From the NCBI GenBank assembly GCA_900767675.1, contig CAAFZX010000015.1, forward strand, positions 1-60,355: DNA of 60,355 bases, read 5' to 3'. The stretch comes from an uncultured Collinsella sp. (GTDB taxonomy: Bacteria; Actinomycetota; Coriobacteriia; Coriobacteriales; Coriobacteriaceae). Both the position numbers and the translations under genes were made by a program. Positions 49,106 through 57,865 of the stretch are shown piece after piece; positions within the stretch are counted from its first letter, which is position 1, and each line of letters starts with the position of its first letter. The notes beneath the pieces are model-generated. The model had not been told where the DNA came from. It made no database searches and worked only from the letters and a program-made list of their open reading frames with translations.

Positions 49106-50233
49106 ATGCGTTATTCGAGAAAGGTGATTGTCGGATTCATAGTGTTGCTTGCCGCCCTGATGTCTCCAAGGTTGGTTTTTGGAGACGACGACTTGGTCCG
49201 TGTCACACCGCAAATAGCTGTGGAGCAAGCGCAGGCTTTCTTTGATGATGTATCGGATGAACCGGTGACCGCTTGTGACCCAGTAAAAATGGTAAATTCC
49301 GATGGAGATTCAATCGGGTATATCGTTCGTGCGAAGCGGGATGACGTTAACTATGGCTACGTCGTATTTGATTCAGAGCGATCTTGGTGGATCAGCGAAT
49401 ACTGCTTGGCTCCGAACGCTCTTTTACCTATCGAGAGTGCAAGCGAAGAAATTGCACTCCTCGCATCCTCGGATAACGTCGTTGCGTTAAAGATTGACGA
49501 GCTAACTGTTGGCGTTGCCGACTTAGATAAAAACATTGTTTTAGACGCAAGTGGAAAAAAAGTACCAAATAAATTGTCCTCGGGAGGCAATCGCAGCGGA
49601 TCGCCGGAACATTTCGAAGACGTTTTTGTATCTGCCAAGGATTTGTATAAACAGGGATATGTCGTTGATGCGAGCAAAACGGTTTCGGGAATAATAACGC
49701 CAACGCAAACAGAAGTTATCAAAGAAACGGGGACTTATGCTTGCGCTGTTTCGGCAATGTTTGCAGTTAGCAGTCACTATGTGACTTTGAACCGCCTTAA
49801 ATTGTCCGATTTATACTCGGAGCTTTGGAGGCTGTCGGGGACATGGGAAGAAGAAGAAAAGAAATATGATCAAGCGACTGGTCTGTACTTTACTCAAGGC
49901 AAGACTTCTCCTGACAAACCCGCTCCGGCCTTAAAGGAGTTTTGTGCAAGACGAGGCAAGGAGCTTGAGACGTCATTCGTTTGGTATCCGTCATGGGATT
50001 CCTTTAGGGTGAATACCGACTCGGGGAATCTGAGTATTTTCTCTGGAAGGCTCCGGTCAAATGGCAGCGGGCACGCAATGGCAGTTGTGGGCTACGTGGC
50101 AATGCATAACACATACTCGAATGCCAAGAAGTACCTGCTTGTTGTTTGGAATGGATGGACAAACCAGCTACAGTTTCTTCCATATGACGTATCAATTTAC
50201 ACGTCTCACGATGGCACATATTGCAAGGGTTGA
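49106..50233 (+). CDS. Secreted papain-like cysteine protease (C39-like or streptopain-like)
   Basis: A 375-residue protein with a signal peptide (RYSRKVIVGFIVLLAALMSP, cleavage near FG-DD). A pro-region with NYGYVVFDSERSWWISEYC resembles streptopain-type inhibitory propeptides. The catalytic part has the Cys in GTYACAVSAMFAVSSHY (near residue 213), the His in GSGHAMAVVGYV (near 320) and WNGW near the end as the Asn/Trp box. GGAGGAAG precedes the ATG at 49106. Base composition is clearly more AT-rich than its neighbours, suggesting acquisition. First of three co-directional genes. Confidence 0.72.
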   Translation: MRYSRKVIVGFIVLLAALMSPRLVFGDDDLVRVTPQIAVEQAQAFFDDVSDEPVTACDPVKMVNSDGDSIGYIVRAKRDDVNYGYVVFDSERSWWISEYCLAPNALLPIESASEEIALLASSDNVVALKIDELTVGVADLDKNIVLDASGKKVPNKLSSGGNRSGSPEHFEDVFVSAKDLYKQGYVVDASKTVSGIITPTQTEVIKETGTYACAVSAMFAVSSHYVTLNRLKLSDLYSELWRLSGTWEEEEKKYDQATGLYFTQGKTSPDKPAPALKEFCARRGKELETSFVWYPSWDSFRVNTDSGNLSIFSGRLRSNGSGHAMAVVGYVAMHNTYSNAKKYLLVVWNGWTNQLQFLPYDVSIYTSHDGTYCKG

Positions 50234-50241
50234 TTGTACTC

Positions 50242-50598
50242 GTGAACGGCGACAAGTTCATTCGAAGGGCAATGCTCCTATTGGTGCTTTCCTTTGCTTT
50301 GCTCACCGCAGCGAGCTTCTTTCTGTTAAGGGCGACTAATGGGGGAGAAAACGACACGGTTGTTGCAGTCGAGGTGCGCGCTCTATCGGATGTTCATAAC
50401 GGGCAATTTGAGGCGCTTATGCCAAGTGGTTGCCGTAAGAGAATCGATATGCGCCGCAAGTCAAGTTCCGGATATGTCTCAGGGTTGAAAGCAGGTGATA
50501 AATGGATTCTAGTTTTTGTGGAAGATAAGGAACTTGACGGGACTGTTCTGTATCCCCATTCAGCTGAGAAAGTCAAATCAAGTAGACAGGGGGAATGA
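50242..50598 (+). CDS. Small membrane-anchored protein of unknown function
   Basis: About 118 residues from the GTG at 50242; earlier TTG codons at 50221 and 50230 and an ATG at 50272 are alternatives. One membrane helix (MLLLVLSFALLTAASFFLL) is followed by a small basic extracytoplasmic domain (VVAVEVRALSDVHNGQFEAL...; GYVSGLKAGDKWILVF). It starts eight bases after the protease stop and ends three bases before the next gene, so the three form an operon. Not recognised; possibly a partner or inhibitor of the protease. Confidence 0.6.
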   Translation: MNGDKFIRRAMLLLVLSFALLTAASFFLLRATNGGENDTVVAVEVRALSDVHNGQFEALMPSGCRKRIDMRRKSSSGYVSGLKAGDKWILVFVEDKELDGTVLYPHSAEKVKSSRQGE

Positions 50599-50601
50599 AG
50601 A

Positions 50602-51186
50602 ATGATTGATAGAAAGCAGTTCTTAGGTCTGATGGCGGGGGCTCCTATTTTGATGCGAGCCGGGATGGCAGAAGCCGTGGAGTTGCCGGACGCTCAGAAG
50701 CGATTGACGCTCGTGGTCGACACGGTGGTCAGAGATGAAAATGGCAATGAAAAAACGCGAACAAGAAGCAGAGAGACTATTTTCACGCCAGAGAGCAAAA
50801 CTGTGTCTGCCGACGCTATGGCCGGTGATGTCATAACAATCCAGAGGGAATCAGATGAAACGTTGCCGCTGCTTGCCAAGATTGAGCTCACAGTCGCTTA
50901 TTATAACGATAAAACAGAAATTGAGATTCGTTCCGGAAAGTACTCGATAGTCCAAATCGATCCGCTTGTGATGTATGCAAACGCTTGGTATGCGCTCATG
51001 CAGAAAGATAAATATGTGATGAACTACTTCACAGAAAGCGAAGCATCATATGAAACGGGGTGGGGGCCAACGCCATACGATGCGGAGAAGGATAAGTGGA
51101 CGTGCGGATCGGGTATGGGCGCGACGATTACAGACTTTATTAACGATTCAACATATAGTTTTGCTATCGACTGCTATATCGAATAG
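50602..51186 (+). CDS. Putative exported protein of unknown function
   Basis: A 194-residue protein with an export-signal-like start (DRKQFLGLMAGAPIL), loosely Tat-like but with one Arg missing from the twin pair. The mature part is beta-rich (LTLVVDTVVRDENGNEKT, KIELTVAYYNDKTEIEIRSG) and ends in a Cys-containing tail. AGGGGGAA precedes the ATG. Third gene of the AT-rich protease cassette. It resembles small secreted proteins seen beside such proteases but was not assigned to a family. Confidence 0.6.
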   Translation: MIDRKQFLGLMAGAPILMRAGMAEAVELPDAQKRLTLVVDTVVRDENGNEKTRTRSRETIFTPESKTVSADAMAGDVITIQRESDETLPLLAKIELTVAYYNDKTEIEIRSGKYSIVQIDPLVMYANAWYALMQKDKYVMNYFTESEASYETGWGPTPYDAEKDKWTCGSGMGATITDFINDSTYSFAIDCYIE

Positions 51187-51305
51187 ACATGACGGCATAA
51201 AACGAATTGGCCTATAAGCATGTCATTACTTAAGCAAAGCTGAAATCTTGGCATCTAGTGCTCGGGACTGCCCAGCTTGGGGTACAACTCAACGTGAACA
51301 ATGAT

Positions 51306-51333
51306 GGCCCGCCACATGTTTGGCGGGCCTTTG
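51306..51333 (+). terminator. Hairpin in the htrA leader or end of the protease cassette
   Basis: Stem GGCCCGCCA / TGGCGGGCC followed by TTTGGTTATTT, 26 bases before htrA. It may terminate the preceding unit or attenuate htrA. Confidence 0.6.
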
Positions 51334-51358
51334 GTTATTTGACGAAAGGATCGCAGCT

Positions 51359-52813
51359 ATGAGCGAGTACGATTCCCAGCGTCCCCAGGATGCGGGCAAC
51401 GCCGGCGAGACCCAGCAGCAGCCGCGTGTGCAGGTGGAGTCGACGCCTACCGACGGCAACATTCCCTACGTGCAGGCCTACGACACGCAGACCGGCAAGC
51501 CGCTCGGCGGCCAGCAGGTCGTGAACAAGCACACGGTGGTCAAGACCAAGACCAAAAAGCTGCCGATCTTCATTACGGCGCTCGCCGGCTGCGCCTGCGG
51601 TGCCCTGCTGGTCATTGCGCTCATTATGAGCGGAACGCTCAACATTGGCGGCGGAAAGAATGCCGTGACGGCGGGTGCTTCGGGTTCGTCGACGCAAAAG
51701 ATCTCGATCGACTCCGAGGACACCACGCTGGCCGAGGTCGTTTCTGCCAAGGCGTTGCCCTCCGTGGTTTCCATTACCGCCACTTCGAGCGGCGGCCAGA
51801 ATGGCTCGCTTTCGCAGTCTGCCGACGAGTCGGACGGCTCGGGCAGCGTCGGTTCGGGCGTTGTGCTCGATACCGAGGGCCACATCCTCACCAACAACCA
51901 CGTGGTCGATGGCTATGACCAGTACGTGGTGACCATGGATGACGGCACCACATATGAGGCCGAGTTCGTGGGCAACGACGCCTCGAGCGACCTGGCCGTT
52001 ATCAAGCTCAAGGACGCCGACGCCTCCAAGCTCACGCCGATTGAGATCGGTGATTCCTCCAAGCTCAACGTGGGCGAGTGGGTCATGGCCATCGGTTCGC
52101 CGTTTGGCAACGAGCAGTCTGTCTCCACGGGTATCGTCTCGGCGCTCTATCGCTCCACGGCCATGAGCTCTGCCAACGGTAACACCATCTATGCCAACAT
52201 GATCCAGACCGATGCCGCCATCAACCCGGGCAACTCCGGCGGCGCGCTCGTTAACGATAACGGCGAGCTTGTGGGTATCAACTCGCTCATCGAGAGCTAC
52301 TCGGGCTCCAGCTCGGGCGTGGGCTTTGCCATTCCGGTCAACTATGCCAAGAACATTGCCGACCAGATCATCGACGGCAAGACGCCGGTGCATCCGTACA
52401 TGGGCGCTACGCTTTCGAGCGTCAACGCGCTCAACGCCCGCACCAACAAGCTGAGCACCGATAGCGGCGCGTATGTAGCGAGCGTCGTCGAGGATGGTCC
52501 CGCCGCCAAGGCTGGCATCCAGGAAGGCGATGTCATCACCAAGCTGGGCGACGACGAGATCACGAGCGCCGATGGCCTGATCATCGCGCTGCGCAGCCAC
52601 GAGGTGGGCGAGAAGGTCGAGATCAGGCTCATGCGCGGCAAGGAAGAGAAGACGGTCACCGTCGAGCTGGGCTCTGATGAGGAGTTACAGAACCAGCAGC
52701 AGAACGACAGCGCGACCGACACCGGCAACGGCGGCATTACCGATGAGCAGCTGCGCCAGTACCTGGAGGAGCTGCTGGGCCAGCAGGGCCAGGGCTACGG
52801 CCAGGGTTACTAA
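51359..52813 (+). CDS. htrA: HtrA/DegP-type serine protease, membrane anchored, with PDZ domain
   Basis: A 484-residue protein: disordered cytosolic N-terminus, one membrane helix (IFITALAGCACGALLVIALIM, about 77-97), trypsin-like domain with His in TNNHVVDG, Asp in ASSDLAVIKL and Ser in PGNSGGALV, then a PDZ domain (GPAAKAGIQEGDVITKLGDDEI) and a Gln/Gly-rich tail (QQGQGYGQGY). It handles misfolded extracytoplasmic proteins. GAAAGGA precedes the ATG at 51359, chosen over an upstream in-frame start. Confidence 0.94.
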   Translation: MSEYDSQRPQDAGNAGETQQQPRVQVESTPTDGNIPYVQAYDTQTGKPLGGQQVVNKHTVVKTKTKKLPIFITALAGCACGALLVIALIMSGTLNIGGGKNAVTAGASGSSTQKISIDSEDTTLAEVVSAKALPSVVSITATSSGGQNGSLSQSADESDGSGSVGSGVVLDTEGHILTNNHVVDGYDQYVVTMDDGTTYEAEFVGNDASSDLAVIKLKDADASKLTPIEIGDSSKLNVGEWVMAIGSPFGNEQSVSTGIVSALYRSTAMSSANGNTIYANMIQTDAAINPGNSGGALVNDNGELVGINSLIESYSGSSSGVGFAIPVNYAKNIADQIIDGKTPVHPYMGATLSSVNALNARTNKLSTDSGAYVASVVEDGPAAKAGIQEGDVITKLGDDEITSADGLIIALRSHEVGEKVEIRLMRGKEEKTVTVELGSDEELQNQQQNDSATDTGNGGITDEQLRQYLEELLGQQGQGYGQGY

Positions 52814-52839
52814 CGAGCCGTACCACACAAAGCGAAGCC

Positions 52840-52880
52840 AGAGGGGGCTGTCCCGCCAACGCGGGACAGCCCCCTCTTTT
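52840..52880 (+). terminator. Terminator of htrA
   Basis: Perfect 17-base stem AGAGGGGGCTGTCCCGC / complement, four-base loop, TTTT. Confidence 0.93.
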
Positions 52881-53074
52881 CCTATTGATCCGTTGGGGAC
52901 GGAGGAAAACGGACCACTTGGGGCTGACAAGAGGCCTGGTTCGTAATGGTCTGAACTAACTGTCCACCTCAGTCTGGCGGCTGCCGATTCGGTGCGGTTC
53001 GAAAGGGTTATTCGGCGCCATGGTGACCGGTGGTACTCTAGTATCCGTTTGAAATCGAGCGAAGGAGTGCCGCA

Positions 53075-55303
53075 ATGGAGCAATCGAGCCTGTTTGGTGA
53101 CGGTGTGGACATCGATACCGAAACGCCCGCGAGCGCGGATGCCGCCGCACCGACCGACGCCCGTGCCCAGGCGGCAGCGCGCGCGGCCGAGCTGCGCCAC
53201 GAGCTCGATTACCACGCGTACCGCTACTACATGCTCGACGCACCCGAGATCACGGACGCCGCCTTCGACAAAATGCTCGTTGAGCTGCAGGAGATCGAGG
53301 CGGCCTACCCCGATCTGGTGACGCCCGACAGCTATACCCAGCGCGTGGGCGGCTACGTGAGCGAGCAGTTTACGCCGGTCACGCACATGGCGCGCATGTA
53401 TTCGATGGACGACGCCATGGACCTGGACGAGCTCGACGCCTGGCTCCAGCGCACCGAGGATGCGCTTGGTGCCGGCAGCGTTACCTATACCTGCGAGCTT
53501 AAGATCGACGGTCTGGGCGTGGCGCTTACCTATCAAAACGGCACCTTCGTACGCGCCGCCACGCGCGGCGACGGCACAACGGGCGAGGACGTATCGCTCA
53601 ACGTGCGCACTATCAAAGATGTGCCCATGCATCTGTCCGAGCCGGCGCTCGCCCACATGGGCGCCGACCGCGAGCGCGCCATCGAGGTGCGCGGCGAGGT
53701 CTATATGCCCAAGGGCAGCTTTGTTCGCCTGAATGAAGAGGCCGATGCCGAGGGCCGCGACCCCTTCGCCAACCCGCGCAACGCTGCCGCGGGATCCTTA
53801 CGCCAAAAGGATCCAAAGGTTACGGCGCGTCGCGACCTGGCCACCTTTATCTACGCCATCGCCGATACTGATCCGCTGCACGTCCACAGCCAGCGCGAGT
53901 TTCTGGACTGGCTGCGTAGCGCCGGCTTTAGCGTCAACCCCAACGTGGCACGCTGCGCTACGCCCACCGAGGTTCACGAATTCTGTGCCCAGGCGCTCGA
54001 GCGCCGCGGTGACCTGGATTACGACATCGATGGCGTGGTCGTAAAGGTCGACAGCTTCCAACAGCAGCTCGACCTAGGTTTTACCGCCCGCGCACCACGC
54101 TGGGCCATTGCCTTTAAGTTCCCGCCCGAGGAAAAGCAGACCGTCCTGCGCGAAATTCGCATCCAGGTGGGCCGCACCGGTGTGCTCACGCCGGTCGCCG
54201 AGTTCGACCCGGTGACGGTTGCCGGCTCCACCATCGCGCGCGCCACGCTGCACAACATCGATGAGATCCGTCGCAAAAACGTGCGCGAGGGCGACACTAT
54301 CATCGTGCACAAGGCGGGCGACGTGATCCCCGAGGTCGTGGGCCCCGTGCTCGACAAGCGCCCGGCCGACAGCGTTGACTGGCACATGCCCGAGGTCTGC
54401 CCCGTGTGCGGCAGCCCCGTGGTCCACGAGGATGGCGAGGTCGCTTACCGTTGCGTCTCCATCGATTGCCCCGCGCAGCTCAAGGAGCGCTTGCTCCACT
54501 GGGTGAGCCGCGGCTGCATGGACGTCGATGGCCTGGGCGACGAGCTTGTCGACAAGATGATCGCCGCCGGGCTGATTCACGACGTCGCAGACTTCTACCA
54601 GCTCACGGTCGACGATATCGCCGGCCTGGACACGGGGCGCACCTATGCCAGCTCCAACAGCAAAAAGGGCGTCAAGAAGGGTGACCCCATTCCGGTAGGC
54701 CTCAAGACGGCCGAGAAAATCATCGCCGAGCTCAACAAGTCCAAGAGCCAGCCGCTCGGTCGCGTGCTGTTTGCCCTGGGCATCCGCCACGTGGGCAAGA
54801 GCGTGGGCGAGGTCATCGCCGAGCGATTCCTGTCGATTGACAAGCTCGTCTTGGCGAGTGAAGAGGACATCGCCGAGTGCGAGGGCATCGGTCCCAAGAT
54901 TGCGGCGAGCGTCAAGCAGTTCCTGGCCGTGCCCGAGAACCTTGCCGTGCTGGAGCGTCTGCGTCAGGCGGGCCTGTCGCTCGAGGTCGACTTGGGCGCC
55001 GCGCACGCGCAAGCCGCAGCCGACGCTGGCGTGGCAGGCGAGCTCGCCGACGCACAGCCACTCGCGGGTCTGACCTTCGTGCTCACTGGCACGCTCGTCA
55101 ACCGCACCCGCGAAGAGGCGGGCGCGGCACTCAAGGTGCTCGGCGCCAAGGTTTCGGGCAGCGTGTCAAAGAAGACGAGCTATCTGGTCGCCGGCCCCAA
55201 AGCGGGCTCCAAGCTCACCAAGGCCGAGCAGCTGGGCGTGCCCGTGCTGGACGAGGATGCACTCGAGCAGATCCTGGCGACTGGTGAGGTGCCCCAGGCT
55301 TAG
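53075..55303 (+). CDS. ligA: NAD-dependent DNA ligase
   Basis: A 742-residue LigA. Ia domain with HAYRYYMLDAPEITDAAFDKML near residues 47-68, adenylation motif CELKIDGLGVAL (Lys near 148), OB-fold, tetra-cysteine zinc finger (CPVCGSPV...CVSIDCP, near 444-468), helix-hairpin-helix repeats and a C-terminal BRCT domain (GLTFVLTGTLVNRTREEAGA). The N-terminal ~30 residues are a Pro/Ala-rich extension. GAAGGAG precedes the ATG. Confidence 0.96.
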   Translation: MEQSSLFGDGVDIDTETPASADAAAPTDARAQAAARAAELRHELDYHAYRYYMLDAPEITDAAFDKMLVELQEIEAAYPDLVTPDSYTQRVGGYVSEQFTPVTHMARMYSMDDAMDLDELDAWLQRTEDALGAGSVTYTCELKIDGLGVALTYQNGTFVRAATRGDGTTGEDVSLNVRTIKDVPMHLSEPALAHMGADRERAIEVRGEVYMPKGSFVRLNEEADAEGRDPFANPRNAAAGSLRQKDPKVTARRDLATFIYAIADTDPLHVHSQREFLDWLRSAGFSVNPNVARCATPTEVHEFCAQALERRGDLDYDIDGVVVKVDSFQQQLDLGFTARAPRWAIAFKFPPEEKQTVLREIRIQVGRTGVLTPVAEFDPVTVAGSTIARATLHNIDEIRRKNVREGDTIIVHKAGDVIPEVVGPVLDKRPADSVDWHMPEVCPVCGSPVVHEDGEVAYRCVSIDCPAQLKERLLHWVSRGCMDVDGLGDELVDKMIAAGLIHDVADFYQLTVDDIAGLDTGRTYASSNSKKGVKKGDPIPVGLKTAEKIIAELNKSKSQPLGRVLFALGIRHVGKSVGEVIAERFLSIDKLVLASEEDIAECEGIGPKIAASVKQFLAVPENLAVLERLRQAGLSLEVDLGAAHAQAAADAGVAGELADAQPLAGLTFVLTGTLVNRTREEAGAALKVLGAKVSGSVSKKTSYLVAGPKAGSKLTKAEQLGVPVLDEDALEQILATGEVPQA

Positions 55304-55323
55304 GGCATCGATGCCAAATTGAA

Positions 55324-55360
55324 GAACCGCCCGGAAAGCATGATGCCTTCCGGGCGGTTC
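55324..55360. terminator. Bidirectional terminator between ligA and merR
   Basis: Perfect 13-base stem GAACCGCCCGGAA / TTCCGGGCGGTTC between convergent genes, with TT-rich sides. Confidence 0.85.
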
Positions 55361-56209
55361 TTACTTTGCTGGGGAAACGGGCACCGTGATCTGCGTCACG
55401 TAGGTCGCCGGATCATCGCTGATGATGTCATCGATGAGGGCGATTTCGCGCGACGGGCCGGCGGGTGCCAGCCCGTGTTCGTGCATATAGCCGAGTAGCT
55501 GCTCGTAGCGCGAGCCCGCCTGCCCGTGCGTGCCGCGGAAGCTTATGGTCAGGCAGCGCGCGGCAGGTCGCGTCTCAACATCGCCCAAGTACTCATCGGT
55601 GTCATCGAGCAGCAGAAAGACCTCGTCGTAGCCGTCAAAGTCGCCGGCGGCGAGGCGCTCGGCGCCAATCCCGACGCCCAAGTTGCCCAGAAAGACAAAG
55701 GTCTCGTGCTGGCCCTTCTGCAGTTGACGAATCTGCCACTCCAGTGCATAGGCGTCGGTAGGGTTGACGCGTTCGCGCAACACGGCGCAGCGAAGCTCGG
55801 GCGCATCGATTTCGCGGATGGTATCGAGCTCGGTGCTCAAGGCATCGTGCAGCAGAGCAAGCCGGTTGTCGATCTTGCGCGATGTGCGCTCCAGCTCGCG
55901 GCGCTTGCGCTCGATGAGTTCCTGCTGCTGAGCCAGCTGCCGCTGCATAAGGTCCACATCGCGCGTGGTCACAAACTCACGGATTTGCGCGAGCGGCAAG
56001 TCGAGAACGCGCAGGTGGCTGATGGTATTGAGGGTAGAGAGCTGCCGCGATCCGTAGTAGCGGTACCCACTTGCCGGATCGATGTGCGCCGGGTCCAGTA
56101 GGCCCATCTGCTCGTAATGGCGCAACGTGCCCACGCTCAGGTTAAACAAGCGCGCCACCTCGCCAATGCGGAGCAGGCCCTCAGTATGTTCGCTTGGCAT
56201 GTCGGTCAC
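55361..56209 (-). CDS. MerR family regulator with GyrI-like effector domain
   Basis: A 282-residue protein: MerR winged helix (LLRIGEVARLFNLSVGTLRHYEQMGLL, given as LLRIGEVARLFN then LSVGTLRHYEQMGLL, residues 12-38), a long dimerisation coiled coil (about 85-130), and a C-terminal effector-binding domain as in BmrR/BltR multidrug sensors. GTG at 56209 fits AAAGGAG spacing; an ATG three codons on is possible. It follows a MATE exporter gene by 55 bases and probably activates that operon from the promoter at 57652-57682. Confidence 0.87.
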   Translation of the reverse strand: MTDMPSEHTEGLLRIGEVARLFNLSVGTLRHYEQMGLLDPAHIDPASGYRYYGSRQLSTLNTISHLRVLDLPLAQIREFVTTRDVDLMQRQLAQQQELIERKRRELERTSRKIDNRLALLHDALSTELDTIREIDAPELRCAVLRERVNPTDAYALEWQIRQLQKGQHETFVFLGNLGVGIGAERLAAGDFDGYDEVFLLLDDTDEYLGDVETRPAARCLTISFRGTHGQAGSRYEQLLGYMHEHGLAPAGPSREIALIDDIISDDPATYVTQITVPVSPAK

Positions 56210-56264
56210 AGGACCGCTCCTTTCGGTAAAAACAGGGGAGAGGTGCTAGGCATGCGTCTCCTCG

Positions 56265-57611
56265 CTACGCTACCAGCTTGTCAAAAGCCCCACGGCGGTT
56301 GAGCACGGTAAATGCGACCACACAGATGACTGCTGACAGAATCGACCCGCACGGCGAGGCGATGCCCATGGGAAACAGCGTGTCGGAATAGGCGTTCGAC
56401 AGCAACCATGCACCGGGCACGCGAATGAGTACCACGGCCAGCACGTTGTGCGCAAAGCCGATGTAGCTCTTGCCATACGCAGCGAAAAAGCCGCTAAAGC
56501 AAATGTGGATGCCGGCAAAGATCGCGTCGAAAATGTAGCTGCGCATATAGCCGGTACCGGCGGCGACCACTGCGGCGTCCTTGGCAAAAAAGCCGATAAA
56601 CGCCGGCGCCACCAGCCACATCAGCACCGTGATGAGGCAGCCGTACACGACCGAGATGGTCATGGCGTCCTTGAGTACCTGACGCGCGCGGTCGCCCTTG
56701 CCCGCGCCGGCGTTTTGCGCCGTGAGTGCGCTGACGGTAGCGCCCATGGAACTCGGCACGATAAACAAAAAGCTGATCATCTTCTCGACCAGGCCCACGG
56801 CGGCGGCGTCGACCAGGCCGCGATGGTTGGCGATGACGGTGATAAACATAAACGCCACCTGGATGCAGCCGTCCTGCACGGCCACGGGCACGCCGATATT
56901 AAGGATGCTACCGAGCACTTCGGGCTGGGGGCGCAGGTCGCTGCGCTTAACGTGGATGTTCGTGCGACGGCTCTTGAGCCACACGAGCGCGAGGGCAACG
57001 CTTGCCGTCTGGGCGGTTACCGTGCCGAGCGCCGCGCCCACGGGGCCGAGCCCCATGTGGCCGATAAACAGAAAGTCGAGCGCGATATTAATGATGCACG
57101 CCACGCCGATCACGTACATGGGCGAGCGCGAATCGCCCAGGCCGCGAAAGATGGCAGAGAGGATATTATACGCGGCGATAAACGGAATGCCGACAAAACA
57201 GATGCGCAGGTAGGCGGCGGTGCCTTCGACCGCTTCGGGCGGCGTGCCAATGAGCGCCACGATTTGCGGGCACAGTGCGAGCAGGACAGCGGCCAGCACC
57301 ACCGAGACGCCCATAAACAGCGTGATGGTATTGCCGATGGCGGTCTCGGCGCGGTCGAAGCGGCGCGAGCCCACGGCGTGGCCGACGATGACCGTCGTTC
57401 CCATGGCCAGGCCCACGAGCGTCACGGTAATGATATAGAGCGTCTGCGCGCCATTACCCACGGCGGTGATGCCGGCAGCGCCGCTAAACTGCCCCATCAT
57501 GTACAGATCGGCCATGCCGTAGAGCATCTGCAAAAAGTACGAGAGCATATAAGGCAGGGCAAAGACCGCGATGGTCTTGAGGACATTGCCGCGTGTGAGG
57601 TCGTGTTCCAT
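56265..57611 (-). CDS. MATE family multidrug/cation exporter
   Basis: A 448-residue protein with 12 predicted helices. The N-terminus IAVFALPYMLSYFLQMLYGMADLYMMGQF and the repeat GVPVAVQDGCIQVAFMF halfway are typical of the MATE family (NorM/DinF-like, polysaccharide-transporter clan). It would export drugs or metabolites in exchange for H+ or Na+. Together with the MerR gene it forms a two-gene unit with a MerR-style promoter. Confidence 0.92.
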   Translation of the reverse strand: MEHDLTRGNVLKTIAVFALPYMLSYFLQMLYGMADLYMMGQFSGAAGITAVGNGAQTLYIITVTLVGLAMGTTVIVGHAVGSRRFDRAETAIGNTITLFMGVSVVLAAVLLALCPQIVALIGTPPEAVEGTAAYLRICFVGIPFIAAYNILSAIFRGLGDSRSPMYVIGVACIINIALDFLFIGHMGLGPVGAALGTVTAQTASVALALVWLKSRRTNIHVKRSDLRPQPEVLGSILNIGVPVAVQDGCIQVAFMFITVIANHRGLVDAAAVGLVEKMISFLFIVPSSMGATVSALTAQNAGAGKGDRARQVLKDAMTISVVYGCLITVLMWLVAPAFIGFFAKDAAVVAAGTGYMRSYIFDAIFAGIHICFSGFFAAYGKSYIGFAHNVLAVVLIRVPGAWLLSNAYSDTLFPMGIASPCGSILSAVICVVAFTVLNRRGAFDKLVA

Positions 57612-57651
57612 AGGTGGGGCTTTCTGGCTAGGTTTGTTTTGCTACCAGTGT

Positions 57652-57682
57652 AGTGAAAACCCTATAACGATTGTAGAGTCAA
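57652..57682 (-). promoter_or_regulatory. MerR-type promoter of the MATE-merR operon
   Basis: Minus strand: -35 TTGACT (57677-57682), an unusually long 19-base spacer with an imperfect dyad (CTCTACAAT..GTTATAGGG), and -10 TTCACT (57652-57657). A 19-base spacer is the hallmark of promoters activated by MerR proteins. Confidence 0.6.
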
Positions 57683-57782
57683 GGTTTGTGTCGGCAGTGG
57701 GGCGAAAAAAGTCACGCTCGTAATCATTTCCGTTGAATACAGGCATAAGCCGTACATGCGTGGTGCCTGCGCTGGCCTTAAA

Positions 57783-57830
57783 GAAATCGGTTTCGCATCG
57801 CTTGACACCGTTGCCTGTCGCGCAATAATA
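57783..57830 (+). promoter_or_regulatory. ABC exporter promoter with KdgR-type operator
   Basis: AGAAATCGGTTTCG (57782-57795 region), one base off CGAAATCGGTTTCG, lies just upstream of -35 TTGACA (57802-57807); -10 ATAATA (57825-57830) follows after 17 bases. Confidence 0.7.
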
Positions 57831-57865
57831 CGTGCGTTTGCGAATAACGTTTGACGGAGATGATG

